From Paenibacillus harenae (GTDB taxonomy: Bacteria > Bacillota > Bacilli > Paenibacillales > Paenibacillaceae): a DNA stretch of 64,000 bases. The translations under genes were made by a program, and so were the position numbers. Below the pieces are notes generated by a model. The model had not been told where the DNA came from and ran no database searches. It saw only the letters and a program-made list of their open reading frames with translations. Location of the stretch: contig NZ_JAUSST010000009.1 in assembly GCF_030812415.1 (NCBI RefSeq), forward strand, positions 124,001-188,000. Reading direction: 5' to 3'. Position 1 is the first letter of the stretch; every line of letters begins with the position of its first letter. Positions 1-8,839 of this stretch are shown here, one piece after another.

Positions 1-155
1 GCATGGCGTCAACATCCGGAGTTGGCCTATGCTTAAGGTGGATATCCATACTCGACTGTTAAAGGACGGGAACGGGATGTCAACAAGGGTGGTACCGCGC
101 GGGTCGTAATAGCCTGTCGTCTCTTGATTATAGAGACGATGGGCTTTTTTTATTG
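1..155 (+). promoter_or_regulatory. T-box leader, 3' part (first of a tandem pair)
   Basis: The conserved T-box AAGGGTGGTACCGCG lies at 85-99. It is followed by a terminator hairpin at about 111-140 (arms CGTCTC and GAGACG, extended by AGCC and GGGCT) and a T run at 144-151. Stem I and the specifier codon lie before the window, so the amino acid cannot be read here. No gene follows before the second T-box, so this element probably acts in series on leuA. The two terminators look alike (both contain CTGTCGTCTCTT), which suggests tandem duplication. Confidence 0.85.
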
Positions 156-169
156 CCAATCGAATAGGG

Positions 170-488
170 ATCAAACGCAAAGAACAGGAATAGTAGAACG
201 CAAAGCTGGCAAATAAGCGGCATACGGAGGTTCATAAGCCGCTGCGCAAGAGAGCTGCGGGATGGTGCAACGTAGTCGAAGCTTAAGGTTCGAAGCTCGC
301 CTGGGAGCGAAACGTCTGAATGGGATAAAGCGGCATGCAGCTTATCCGGATAGGATGTTACGGCTGGCCTCCGATATCGGGCAACGAGTGGGCTTGACAC
401 GAACGTCCGGCCAATTAGAGTGGTACCACGGTAGATGTTAAAGTCTGTCGTCTCTTATGCAGATAAGAGATGGCGGGCTTTTTTTGTT
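170..488 (+). promoter_or_regulatory. T-box leader for leuA, leucine (CTC) specifier
   Basis: This is a complete T-box riboswitch. The stem I start (AGGAATAGTAGA) is near 186, the AGAGAG/GGATGGTGCAA distal loop elements lie at 249-270, and the T-box AGAGTGGTACCACG is at 417-430. The terminator has arms TCTCTTA at 451-457 and TAAGAGA at 464-470, with a T run at 479-485. The specifier is read as CTC (Leu) at 296-298 in the context GAAG-CTC-GCC, which parallels GAAG-TAC in the tyrS leader of this window. Uncharged tRNA-Leu would allow readthrough into leuA. Confidence 0.9.
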
Positions 489-518
489 ACCCCAAAACAA
501 CTTTAGGAGGTCATTCCA

Positions 519-2084
519 ATGACAAACGATATGAAAAAAATTCAAATTTTCGATACGACATTAAGAGACGGCGAGCAATCGCCAGGTGCATCCTTAGCGC
601 CAGAACGCAAAATCATTATCGCCAGACAACTGGCGAAGCTGGGCATCGACGTCCTCGAGCCGGGTTTCCCCGTGTCCAGCCCCGGTGAATTCGCTGCGGT
701 ACAGCAAATATCGAGGGAGCTGCAAACGGTGGAGATCGCCGGCTTCGCCCGCGCGGTCAAGGCAGACATTGACGCCGCCGTTAAGGCGACGCAGGATGCG
801 GCGCGCAGAAGACTGCATCTGTTCATCTCCTCCTCGGATATCCATCTGAACCACCAGCTGCGCAAATCACGCGACGAGGTTGTGCAGATTGCCCGCAAAA
901 TGGTCGCCTACGGCAAGCAATTCGTAGACGAGATCGAGTTCTCGGCCATGGATTCAACGCGTTCCGGCCGCGACTTCGTCATTCAGCTGGTAGAAGCGGT
1001 TATTGCCGAAGGCGCGACGATCATCAACCTGCCGGATACATTAGGTTATGCGATGCCGGATGAAGTGACGGAACTGTTCCAAGCGGTTCGCAAGCAAGCC
1101 AGAGGCGGGGAGACCGTTAGGTACAGCGCGCATAATCATAATGACCTGGGGCTTGCTGTTGCCAACAGCATAGCGGCTATCAAGGGCGGAGCAACGCAAA
1201 TCGAGGTAACCGTCAACGGCATTGGCGAGCGTGCGGGCAATTGCTCGCTGGAGGAATTAGTCATGGCGATCGAGACGCGCGAGGACGCGCTGCAGGCGGA
1301 AACGAACATTCAGGTGAAAGAGATCTACCAAACATCCCGTCTGATCAGCCGGGCGATGAACTTCCCGATCGCCTATAACAAACCGATTGTAGGACGCAAT
1401 GCGTTCCAGCATGAATCGGGCATCCATCAAGACGGTTTGCTTAAGAACCGCAGCACGTATGAAATCATGGATCCTGAAGCGATGGGAATATCCCACAACA
1501 TGATCATACTCGGCAAGCACTCCGGCCGTCATGCCATTAAGCATCGCTTATCCGAATACAGCATCGTGTTAACCGATGAGCAGCTTCAAGACGTATACGA
1601 CCGATTCAAGGAAAGGGCCGATGAGCAGAAGATCGTTACGGACGACGAGCTGATTCGCATTGCCGGCGATTTGACGCAGACGCAGCCTGATCCGTACGTG
1701 CTGGTCGATCTGCAAGTACATTCGGGCACGCAACGTTCGCGTACGGCTACGGTTACGATCCGGGAGAATGAAGGAGGCGAGGAGAACGCTTATATAGCGA
1801 TTGGCGCAGGACCGGTCGAGGCGGTTATTCATGCGATTCAACAGGCCATTCCGGTTGCCGCCGAATTCGAGGATTTGGAGCTGCATTCGATATCCACAGG
1901 CGAGGATGCCCACGGAGAAGCGGTCGTGTCGATTATCCATGAGGGGCAGCGATTCCGCGGCACGTCGATTCACAAAGACATTATATTGGCAGCGGCCCAG
2001 GCTTATATCTCGGCATGCAATCAAGCGGTGATGACGACAGGAAGCAGAACGGTCTCAGGCAGTAAGGACCAGAAGGCGAACTAA
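519..2084 (+). CDS. leuA: 2-isopropylmalate synthase
   Basis: LeuA condenses acetyl-CoA with 2-oxoisovalerate, the first committed step of leucine synthesis, in the cytoplasm. The 521-residue length is normal for the bacterial enzyme. The N-terminal TIM barrel begins with FDTTLRDGEQSPGA and carries the metal-binding HNHNDLGLA motif and GIGERAGNCSLEE. The C-terminal part is the LeuA regulatory (allosteric) domain, so leucine feedback is expected. The start at 519 is chosen because AGGAGG at 505-510 sits 8 nt upstream. A second ATG at 531 has no better site. Two T-boxes precede it, the second with a Leu specifier, which matches the pathway. Confidence 0.97.
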   Translation: MTNDMKKIQIFDTTLRDGEQSPGASLAPERKIIIARQLAKLGIDVLEPGFPVSSPGEFAAVQQISRELQTVEIAGFARAVKADIDAAVKATQDAARRRLHLFISSSDIHLNHQLRKSRDEVVQIARKMVAYGKQFVDEIEFSAMDSTRSGRDFVIQLVEAVIAEGATIINLPDTLGYAMPDEVTELFQAVRKQARGGETVRYSAHNHNDLGLAVANSIAAIKGGATQIEVTVNGIGERAGNCSLEELVMAIETREDALQAETNIQVKEIYQTSRLISRAMNFPIAYNKPIVGRNAFQHESGIHQDGLLKNRSTYEIMDPEAMGISHNMIILGKHSGRHAIKHRLSEYSIVLTDEQLQDVYDRFKERADEQKIVTDDELIRIAGDLTQTQPDPYVLVDLQVHSGTQRSRTATVTIRENEGGEENAYIAIGAGPVEAVIHAIQQAIPVAAEFEDLELHSISTGEDAHGEAVVSIIHEGQRFRGTSIHKDIILAAAQAYISACNQAVMTTGSRTVSGSKDQKAN

Positions 2085-2102
2085 CGACGGGAGCGGATGA
2101 GG

Positions 2103-2915
2103 ATGAAAGAAGTTGTCGATTATTACAGTGGATTCGATGAATGGGGACGGCTGGAGAGAGAACCGCTTGAGTTCCAAACTTATTGGCACTATTTGCGTCG
2201 CTTCCTTCCTCCATCCGGCCATATTCTCGATAACGGCGCCGGGCCTGGGCGATATGCGCTTAAACTTGCCGAGCGCGGTTATGAAGTGACCGTTAACGAT
2301 TTAACGCCGAGGCTCGTACAGCAGGCTCGTGGGAAGGCAAAGGAAACGGGGTTGCTGGGCCAGTTCCGCGGTTTTCATTCCTTTAATGCAACGCATTTAT
2401 CGGGTCTTGAAGATCAGAAATTCGATGCATCGCTTATGTTAGGCCCTCTGTACCATCTGCAGCGGGAGGAGGAGCGGAACCAAGCCGCGTCTGAGCTATA
2501 TCGCGTCACGAAGTCCGGTGGTTATGTGTTCGTTGCGATGATGACGAGAACCAGACATCTTATGACGTCGCTATTGTATCCACAGCATTGGCAGCCGAAC
2601 GATTCCATAAACGGAATAAAAAAGTTTCTTGAGACTGGCGTGTTCAATCATCGGGATCAAGGCAGATTCACGGGCGCTTACTACTTTAAGCTGGAGGAGA
2701 TAGAGTCGTTCATGCAGACGCATGGCTTCCAATGCGTGAAGCTGGTAGGCTCATCAGGAACGGCTGGACTGTTCCAAAAGGAACATTTGGAATATTGGCG
2801 TAAGCAAGGCGATGAAGACTATGCGGAGGCCGTTAAGCTGATGGTAGAAATGGCAGGAGACCTAGGCGTCCTGGGTCTCTCCCCCCATGTCATGTGCATT
2901 GGAAGGCGGATATAA
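2103..2915 (+). CDS. class I SAM-dependent methyltransferase
   Basis: This is a methyltransferase of unknown substrate, about 270 residues. A Rossmann-type SAM-binding motif ILDNGAGPGRYALKLAERG is near residue 45, followed by an acidic position in VTVNDLTPRL and the motif IV-like SLMLGPLYHL. The ATG at 2103 is preferred to 2097 because GGGAG at 2089-2093 is about 9 nt away. It lies 18 nt after leuA and may be cotranscribed, although no link to leucine synthesis is evident. The DnaA-box gap follows. Confidence 0.8.
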   Translation: MKEVVDYYSGFDEWGRLEREPLEFQTYWHYLRRFLPPSGHILDNGAGPGRYALKLAERGYEVTVNDLTPRLVQQARGKAKETGLLGQFRGFHSFNATHLSGLEDQKFDASLMLGPLYHLQREEERNQAASELYRVTKSGGYVFVAMMTRTRHLMTSLLYPQHWQPNDSINGIKKFLETGVFNHRDQGRFTGAYYFKLEEIESFMQTHGFQCVKLVGSSGTAGLFQKEHLEYWRKQGDEDYAEAVKLMVEMAGDLGVLGLSPHVMCIGRRI

Positions 2916-2939
2916 AAGGATTTTTTCCAAAATGCTGAG

Positions 2940-3196
2940 TTATCCACATAGGCGAAGCGAATTGTGTATAACTTTGCCGAAGCCTTGATACGACAATGTT
3001 TTCGATAGTTTGTAAATGTGGGGTAAACGGGGATAGTTTTTTCACAGCCTGCCTGTGGATAATGTGTATAACGTGGACAATTTAACAGGGAGTTGTTAAC
3101 AGTTTAATCGAAACGCTATTTATCGCGAAATTGTTACAGCTACAAATTGTCGGTATCGACTGAATTAACTAACAATTTATGCAGATATGTGGATAA
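2940..3196. other. DnaA-box cluster in a gene-free gap
   Basis: Three perfect 9-mer DnaA boxes occur: TTATCCACA at 2940-2948 and its complement TGTGGATAA at 3054-3062 and 3188-3196. Two single-mismatch copies TGTGTATAA lie at 2963-2971 and 3063-3071, the latter directly abutting a perfect box. The 485-bp gap (2916-3400) has no plausible gene and is AT-rich around the boxes. dnaA and dnaN are not nearby, so this is not the usual oriC neighbourhood. Clusters of this kind outside oriC modulate initiation in B. subtilis; the role here is inferred. Confidence 0.75.
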
Positions 3197-3244
3197 CTTT
3201 GTGTGTAAGTCGAAATAAGCCGCATTTCCGGTTTTGGCCCATGA

Positions 3245-3275
3245 TTGCGCTCTCATTGCGGAGCGCAAAATTTTT
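3245..3275 (+). terminator. possible terminator hairpin
   Basis: An 8-bp stem (TTGCGCTC at 3245-3252 with GAGCGCAA at 3261-3268) is followed by AATTTTT. It could end transcription arriving from the leuA side before the ABC gene. The distance from the previous gene, over 300 bp, makes this uncertain. Confidence 0.35.
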
Positions 3276-3400
3276 GCGCGAATTACGAGATAGGTTTTCG
3301 GTGAAAAAATAAAAAGCATACGTTATCGTTATAGTATGTTGTTTTCAGTGAAAACGAGCAGCTCAAACTGCGCTTAAGCGTGAATGGAGGCCAATCATAA

Positions 3401-4195
3401 ATGGATATGCAGACAGTCATTCAGGTAAGCTCGATAAGCAAGCATTACGGGGCGAACAAAGCGGTTGACAAAGTATCGTTTCAAGTAAGGAAAGGCGAGC
3501 TATTCGGAATCGTCGGCACGAACGGTGCGGGCAAGACGACGTTGCTCGAAATGATGATGGGCTTGCGGATGCCCGATAAGGGCGCTATTCATGTGCTCGG
3601 ACGCGATGTTTTGTTTGAGGCGGATTTATTAAAGGAAGACATCGGCATTCATCTGCAAAGCACGACGTTGATCGATAAAATGAATGTTCGCGAGGCGCTG
3701 GAACTATTCCAATCCTTTTACAAACGCAAAAACGATCTGGATATGATAATAAAGCAATTCGATTTAGAACCTTATGCCGATAAAATAGTTAAACGCCTGT
3801 CGGGCGGCTGGCGGCAACGTACCGCGCTCGCGATCGCAATCGTGAATGATCCTCATATTATTTTTCTCGATGAGCCGACGACAGGTCTCGACCCGGCAGC
3901 CAAAAGAGATTATTGGTCGCTTCTGCTTGAGCTTAAGCGGCAGGGGAAGACCATCGTTGTCGCCTCGCATGACATGGAGGAGCTTCAGCGCAACTGCAAT
4001 CACATAGCCGTTATGCGAAGAGGAGAAATGGTTGCATGCGATAGTCCGGCGGCTCTTATATCGAATTTGCCAGGAGGCGGAATGACGATGGAGGCCGTCT
4101 ATATGCATTACGCGGTCGAATCCAAGAAAGATGAACAACATAGGCCTATCCTTATTACGGATGAAAGCATAAACGCGCTCAATTTGCTTATGTAA
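3401..4195 (+). CDS. ABC transporter ATP-binding protein
   Basis: This is a cytoplasmic nucleotide-binding subunit of 264 residues, typical of drug, lipid or peptide exporters. It has Walker A GTNGAGKTT near residue 42, signature LSGGWRQRTALA, Walker B IIFLDEPTTGLDP and the switch His in VVASHDM. GGAGG at 3386-3390 lies 10 nt before the ATG. No permease gene is next to it, which is unusual for this class. The following small gene and comQ are on the same strand at short distances, so the ATPase might be transcribed with the quorum-sensing locus. Its substrate is unknown. Confidence 0.9.
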   Translation: MDMQTVIQVSSISKHYGANKAVDKVSFQVRKGELFGIVGTNGAGKTTLLEMMMGLRMPDKGAIHVLGRDVLFEADLLKEDIGIHLQSTTLIDKMNVREALELFQSFYKRKNDLDMIIKQFDLEPYADKIVKRLSGGWRQRTALAIAIVNDPHIIFLDEPTTGLDPAAKRDYWSLLLELKRQGKTIVVASHDMEELQRNCNHIAVMRRGEMVACDSPAALISNLPGGGMTMEAVYMHYAVESKKDEQHRPILITDESINALNLLM

Positions 4196-4218
4196 ACCTC
4201 AAGGAGGGCTTTGCGCAA

Positions 4219-4443
4219 ATGGATCATGGCGATCACACCAGCAGTCCGTCAGCCCGGAAGACACAGTTATACGAGAAGAGAATGGAGATGATATCGCGAT
4301 TAATGATCCGACTAGATGAGGAGGCGAATGACGAACAGACTAGACAGTCTGGCGATGGAAAAAACGGCGGACTCATGGACCGCATATCCAAATCGCTTGG
4401 TCTTGATAAATGGCTAAATGTCGTTTATCGGATGTTTACTTGA
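4219..4443 (+). CDS. small protein of unknown function upstream of comQ
   Basis: This 74-residue, hydrophilic and highly charged protein has no recognised domain, signal peptide or membrane segment. The N-terminal third is predicted to be helical with KRMEMISRLMIRLDEEAN. AAGGAGG at about 4201-4207 precedes the ATG at 4219 by roughly 11 nt, supporting translation. It sits 23 nt after the ABC ATPase and 50 nt before comQ, so it likely belongs to the same transcript. No function can be assigned. Confidence 0.6.
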   Translation: MDHGDHTSSPSARKTQLYEKRMEMISRLMIRLDEEANDEQTRQSGDGKNGGLMDRISKSLGLDKWLNVVYRMFT

Positions 4444-4493
4444 GAGAATCATAGTATACTTGGTAATAAATTGTATCTCTCGGAGGCAAGCGG

Positions 4494-5423
4494 ATGATAA
4501 ACGGCAATACCCTTATCGAACAGCATATGCGCGACATGGTCGGTCGGTATTTTACTGCGGAACCGCTGTTGCGCTATGCGCTTCAGTTTACGGAGGACAA
4601 GCTTGGCGAATCGATCAAATTCGGCCAATTGACGTTGCTCCATTACCGAATGTTCGGCGGAACGGCCCCAGCCATCTATCAAGCGGCGGCAGCGGTCGAA
4701 CTGTTCATATTGGCGTCCGATATATTCGACGATCTGCAGGATCAGGATGCTCCCGGGAAAAGCTGGATGCAAGTGCCGGCTCCGATTGCGATTCATGTCG
4801 CTTCCTCGCTGCTGACTTTGTCGCAGCAAGCGATGCAGAGCTGCGAGTTCGACCAAGCGGTTCGCTTAGCGCTCATCGGTCTGATGAACGACCAGCTCCT
4901 GCGAGCGGCAAATGGGCAAATGCTCGATTTAATGGATATGGCATCGGATGAGCAGTCTTATTTGGAAACGGTAAAGCTGAAGTCGGCCTCGCTGCTTCTG
5001 TTCGCATGCATGACGGGGGTTATTGCCGCAGGGAAGCCTTGGCAGCCGGTCGTTGCCGAATATGCTCAGGAGATCGGCATTGCGGCACAAATCCGCAACG
5101 ATCTTCGCGATTTGCTGAGATGGGACGAGAAAAGCGACTTCCTGCAACGCAAGCGCACTTTATTGACGATGTACTTGGTCGAGAGCGTATCCGGCGAGGA
5201 CAAGTGGATTGCCGACTATTTCGAAGGTTTGCTTAGCATTCAAGACGTGGAGCGAAGATCGGAGATGTTCGAAGAGGCGGTCGAGCGTTCAGGTGCGCTT
5301 TTATATGGCGCTGTCATGAGCCGAATGCACTATAACCGCTTCGAGGAGTTGCTCGATTCCATGCAGGAAATAAGTCCTTGGAAATCGGATTTTTTGCACA
5401 TGTTGAACGGCGAAATTGCATAA
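4494..5423 (+). CDS. comQ: ComX prenyltransferase (polyprenyl synthase family)
   Basis: ComQ attaches an isoprenoid to a tryptophan of the ComX pheromone precursor and is needed for its maturation. The 309-residue protein has the first Asp-rich motif DDLQDQD at residues 79-85 and a second NDLRD motif near residue 200, both typical of isoprenyl-diphosphate-binding enzymes. GGAGG lies 7-8 nt before the ATG. It is followed by comX, comP and comA in the canonical order, which separates it from a general polyprenyl diphosphate synthase. I am confident of the role because of this context. Confidence 0.92.
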   Translation: MINGNTLIEQHMRDMVGRYFTAEPLLRYALQFTEDKLGESIKFGQLTLLHYRMFGGTAPAIYQAAAAVELFILASDIFDDLQDQDAPGKSWMQVPAPIAIHVASSLLTLSQQAMQSCEFDQAVRLALIGLMNDQLLRAANGQMLDLMDMASDEQSYLETVKLKSASLLLFACMTGVIAAGKPWQPVVAEYAQEIGIAAQIRNDLRDLLRWDEKSDFLQRKRTLLTMYLVESVSGEDKWIADYFEGLLSIQDVERRSEMFEEAVERSGALLYGAVMSRMHYNRFEELLDSMQEISPWKSDFLHMLNGEIA

Positions 5424-5552
5424 ATACAAACCGCGCAAAACCCATTTCGGTAAATACGAATCATTTTTGCGTTTTCTGTCGAAACTTTTCCTGCTATATT
5501 AGAAATGTGTAATAATTAATCATATTCTAGTAGAGAAGCGGAGGAGTTTAAA

Positions 5553-5726
5553 ATGTTAAAAGAAACGATTCGTCAATTGGCAAGCAGTTCGGAAAAAATG
5601 TCTTTGGTTATGGGTGGACAAGTACAATTAGCGGGTGTTTCTGTAGCTGAACAAAAAGCTCTTCTCGGCGAACTGAAAAACAAAAACGACAAGAAAGAAA
5701 ACTACAAGCTGTCTTACTGGCTGTAA
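5553..5726 (+). CDS. comX: ComX-type pheromone precursor
   Basis: This 57-codon gene lies between comQ and comP and starts MLKETIRQLASSSEKM. GGAGGAG at 5540-5546 lies 6 nt before the ATG. The C-terminus is NYKLSYWL, with a single Trp at the penultimate residue. ComX precursors are about 55-60 residues and the mature pheromone is the last 5-10 residues carrying a prenylated Trp, so mature peptides such as KLSYWL or YKLSYWL are plausible. Sequence similarity to known ComX is minimal, as expected for this hypervariable family. Identification rests on position, size and the C-terminal Trp. Confidence 0.88.
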   Translation: MLKETIRQLASSSEKMSLVMGGQVQLAGVSVAEQKALLGELKNKNDKKENYKLSYWL

Positions 5727-5765
5727 GAAATCGTTTATTATGGTGTAGGATGCGGAGGAAAAACA

Positions 5766-8165
5766 GTGAGCACTAACACACGAAACCGAGCAGCTTTTCT
5801 TCTACTCCTTGTAGCTATATTAACGATACTAACGTATATTACTGTCATCATTGTACGGGAGCCGTTTATCGGAGCAGAAGTGTTTCGAAATGAAGCTGGC
5901 GAGTATGTCGTAAAGCTGGTAGAGCCCGCCGGACAAGCCCAAATCAAGGGGATAAGAGCCGGAGATGTTATTCTCACGGTTAACGGAGTTCCGGCGGCTC
6001 ACTACCAGAATGCGAATAAGTTCAATTGGATCGAAAAGGCTGAAGACGTGTCTATTAGACATTCGGACGGCACGATGCAAAGCATTACATTTACTAGAGG
6101 CTGGGACGGCGATCATTCCAGTTGGGAGATGCTTATCCAGCTATACGTACCGTTAACCTCGTTTTTAATCTTTTCGGCGTTATCCCTTCTTCTCTATATG
6201 AAACGCAGAAATGATAAAGCGGCATTAATGCTTATATCTTTTTTTGTTATTATCGGTTTAAGCTATTATTGCTCCGCCGCAACCTACCGAAGCGATCGGA
6301 TCGGCATGTCCTTGCTTTACTTATTGCTTCCGAATATCCCTATTTCGTTCATGTTATTCATGAATAAGTACTTAAGCCGTTTTAATGTGACGTTCATTCG
6401 CAAGAAGCAAATAGCATTTTTAAGTGTTATTTTTTTTGCAGTTACCGTAAGCTGCCTGCTTTATGTATGGACCTCGTACATTTCAACAGAAGTCTTTTTC
6501 TACATAAAAATGTTGTATTTCGGAATTTTGTTTTTTAGCAATTTCATTGTTATTATTCAGCTCATACGCAAGTTTTTGAACCACCGCAATACCAAATTAA
6601 ATTCCTTGTTCAAGATTACGCTCGTATCCCATATAGTGGCGTTTACGCCGTTTACGACGATGAACCTGCTTCCGCTGTTAGTCGGAGGAGGGCAAATATT
6701 ACCGGCAGCATTTACGGCACTATTTTTGTTCGTCCTTCCCATTGTGTATTTTTATTTGTTGACCTCCAATCAACTATTCGATATTGACTTTATCCTAACA
6801 AGGTTTAAATATTATACGTTAATTGCCATTGTGCCTTCGATGGCTATTGCTGTCGTTTTGTTGTTTATTGTTAGCAACACAAACTACAATTCGACATGGA
6901 GCAGCGGATTCATCGTGTTTGTCGTTATTTATATCGGAATGACCTTGTTCCTTTACGCGAAGGAACAAATCGACCATCGTTACCGTCCAAAGCTGTTCAA
7001 AGCGATGTACAGCTATCAGGACAGTCTTGACCGGTTTTCCCGCAAAATAGCCCGAGTGATGAAGCAGGCCGATCTGGAGGAGATTCTAAAACAGGAAATC
7101 AATGAGCTCCTTCCGGTAAATCGAATTCACTTCCTGCTTGTCGATTACTCCGAGAACGTCGTTTATCCAATGGGCGAGAAGCCCGATGAGCTTATTACGG
7201 GAGAGTTTCTGCTTGGAGCCTCTTATTCGATGCAAGTAGGCGAGTTAATCGATTTACCCTATGGATTGGGACTTGTTATTGGTCGGCAGCGTACCCGCTA
7301 CCATATTCTATGGATCGGCATGAAGACGAATCATACCAGATTCAACTCGGATGAGCTGCGCTGGCTGAAGACGATGTCGAACTATGCCAGCATTGTGTTC
7401 GAGAATCTGTATTTAATTGAAGGTTTGATCGAGGATTTGGAATCGGAGCTTAAGAAGGAGCATAATACCTCGCCTTGGGTGCTGCGCCTCTTGTTCTGCC
7501 TGTCCGAAAATGAACGTCGGAAGCTTGCCGCAGATCTGCACGACTCGGCGCTTCAGGATCAGCTTTTATGGTATCGCAAGCTTGAAGCAATCATGATGGA
7601 TCATCCGATGACAGACAAGCTCGACATGGAGCTGCAAGATATTAAGGAAGGCCTGTTAGACGTTATCCATCAAATTCGGGAAACATGCAATGAGCTTCGT
7701 CCTCCCCTCCTTAAGGAGATGGGGGTTATTGAAGCGGTCGAATCTATTATCGAGCTAACGCTGATGCGCGTTAACTTTGAGGTCGACTTCCATGCGAAAC
7801 CGTTCGACCGTCCGCTTAACGAGGAGCAGATTACGGCGATCTATCGAATTGTACAAGAGCTTCTGCGGAATGCGGACAAGCATGCCAATGCCAAGCTCAT
7901 TCGGCTTGAGCTAGAGATGAAGCATGACGTGATTTATTTCAGATATAAGGATGATGGCATCGGAATGGATGTCAATCAAATGATTGCGACATTCGAGCAT
8001 ATGGGGCTATCAGGCATCAAAGAGAGAGTGACTAGCCTTGAAGGCGACATCACCTTCCATTCGCAGCGGGGAAGCGGCCTCGAAGTAATTATTTTAATAC
8101 CGGAGAAAATGACCTCTGGGCTGTCGGAAATGGGGATTTCGCGTGATTCGTATCTTATTAGTTGA
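5766..8165 (+). CDS. comP: ComX-sensing histidine kinase
   Basis: ComP senses the extracellular pheromone and phosphorylates ComA. The protein has 799 residues. A first membrane segment (about 12-30) is followed by an extracytoplasmic PDZ-like stretch (IKGIRAGDVILTVNGVPA), then about seven or eight membrane segments to residue 400, including the ComP-like LFDIDFILTRFKYYTL. A GAF-like linker follows. The HisKA_3 box is ADLHDSALQDQL with the phosphoacceptor at about His592, then an HATPase with N in ELLRNADKHA and DDGIGM. Start is GTG at 5766, 7 nt after GCGGAGG. The end overlaps comA by 23 nt. Confidence 0.93.
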   Translation: MSTNTRNRAAFLLLLVAILTILTYITVIIVREPFIGAEVFRNEAGEYVVKLVEPAGQAQIKGIRAGDVILTVNGVPAAHYQNANKFNWIEKAEDVSIRHSDGTMQSITFTRGWDGDHSSWEMLIQLYVPLTSFLIFSALSLLLYMKRRNDKAALMLISFFVIIGLSYYCSAATYRSDRIGMSLLYLLLPNIPISFMLFMNKYLSRFNVTFIRKKQIAFLSVIFFAVTVSCLLYVWTSYISTEVFFYIKMLYFGILFFSNFIVIIQLIRKFLNHRNTKLNSLFKITLVSHIVAFTPFTTMNLLPLLVGGGQILPAAFTALFLFVLPIVYFYLLTSNQLFDIDFILTRFKYYTLIAIVPSMAIAVVLLFIVSNTNYNSTWSSGFIVFVVIYIGMTLFLYAKEQIDHRYRPKLFKAMYSYQDSLDRFSRKIARVMKQADLEEILKQEINELLPVNRIHFLLVDYSENVVYPMGEKPDELITGEFLLGASYSMQVGELIDLPYGLGLVIGRQRTRYHILWIGMKTNHTRFNSDELRWLKTMSNYASIVFENLYLIEGLIEDLESELKKEHNTSPWVLRLLFCLSENERRKLAADLHDSALQDQLLWYRKLEAIMMDHPMTDKLDMELQDIKEGLLDVIHQIRETCNELRPPLLKEMGVIEAVESIIELTLMRVNFEVDFHAKPFDRPLNEEQITAIYRIVQELLRNADKHANAKLIRLELEMKHDVIYFRYKDDGIGMDVNQMIATFEHMGLSGIKERVTSLEGDITFHSQRGSGLEVIILIPEKMTSGLSEMGISRDSYLIS

Positions 8166-8793
8166 CGATCATCCTTCAGTAGGCGAAGGGACAAAAACGA
8201 TGATTGAGCAAGACCCCGATATGGAAGTATCGGTCGTGCTCTCTGCTATAGAAGCGCTTGAACTGATTCAGACGAAGAGCTTCGATCTTATCTTATGCGA
8301 CTTGAACATGCCGGGCATAAGCGGTTTGGAATTGACAAAGCGGTTAATACAGCAGGATGCCGAACGCAAAGTAATCATTTATACCGGCTATGAGATCGGT
8401 ACACACTTTAATTTGTTAATCGAATCTGGCGTGTCAGGCTTCATCTCGAAGACGATATCGAGGGAGCAATTGCATAATGCGATTCGCTGTGCAATGCGGG
8501 GCGACGCGGTCATTCCGATCTCGCTTCTGAAGCAGTTGCGAAGAAACGAGATTAAGCTTGAACGTCAGGAGCTGTCGATCGAGGACGTATCGATTAATGA
8601 GAAGGAACAGACGATTTTGCATGAGGTGGCGACGGGCATTAGCAATAAGGAGCTTGCAGCCATGCTGCATGTTAGCCAGCGCAACGTTGAATATCAACTA
8701 TCTAAAATATTCGAGAAGCTAAGCGTGCGGTCTCGTTCGGAAGCGATCAAAGAGGCGCAGCGTTTGGGCTTAATCAGCTTGGAGCAGTATTGA
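8143..8793 (+). CDS. comA: ComA-type response regulator (NarL/LuxR family)
   Basis: This is the output regulator of the pheromone circuit, 216 residues. The receiver domain carries the phosphoacceptor Asp53 in LILCDLNMPG, and the LuxR-type helix-turn-helix is at about 150-205 (ISNKELAAMLHVSQRNVEYQL). The GTG start at 8143 lies inside the end of comP, so the two genes overlap by 23 nt and are probably translationally coupled. A strong terminator directly follows the stop. Target genes cannot be told from this window. Confidence 0.92.
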   Translation: MIRILLVDDHPSVGEGTKTMIEQDPDMEVSVVLSAIEALELIQTKSFDLILCDLNMPGISGLELTKRLIQQDAERKVIIYTGYEIGTHFNLLIESGVSGFISKTISREQLHNAIRCAMRGDAVIPISLLKQLRRNEIKLERQELSIEDVSINEKEQTILHEVATGISNKELAAMLHVSQRNVEYQLSKIFEKLSVRSRSEAIKEAQRLGLISLEQY

Positions 8794-8794
8794 G

Positions 8795-8839
8795 AAGAAG
8801 CCGGTCGAACACGAATTATTCGTGTTCAGCCGGCTTCTT
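8795..8839. terminator. bidirectional terminator between comA and the convergent gene
   Basis: A long stem pairs GAAGAAGCCGG with CCGGCTTCTT and, inside it, GAACACGAA with TTCGTGTTC. It lies immediately after the comA stop and overlaps the last codons and stop of the convergent phosphotransferase gene, so the hairpin is part of that gene's coding sequence. Confidence 0.75.

Noticed and set aside
2916-3400. Chromosomal replication origin
   Set aside because: DnaA boxes are present, but neither dnaA nor dnaN is close, and the neighbouring genes are not those of a Bacillales oriC.
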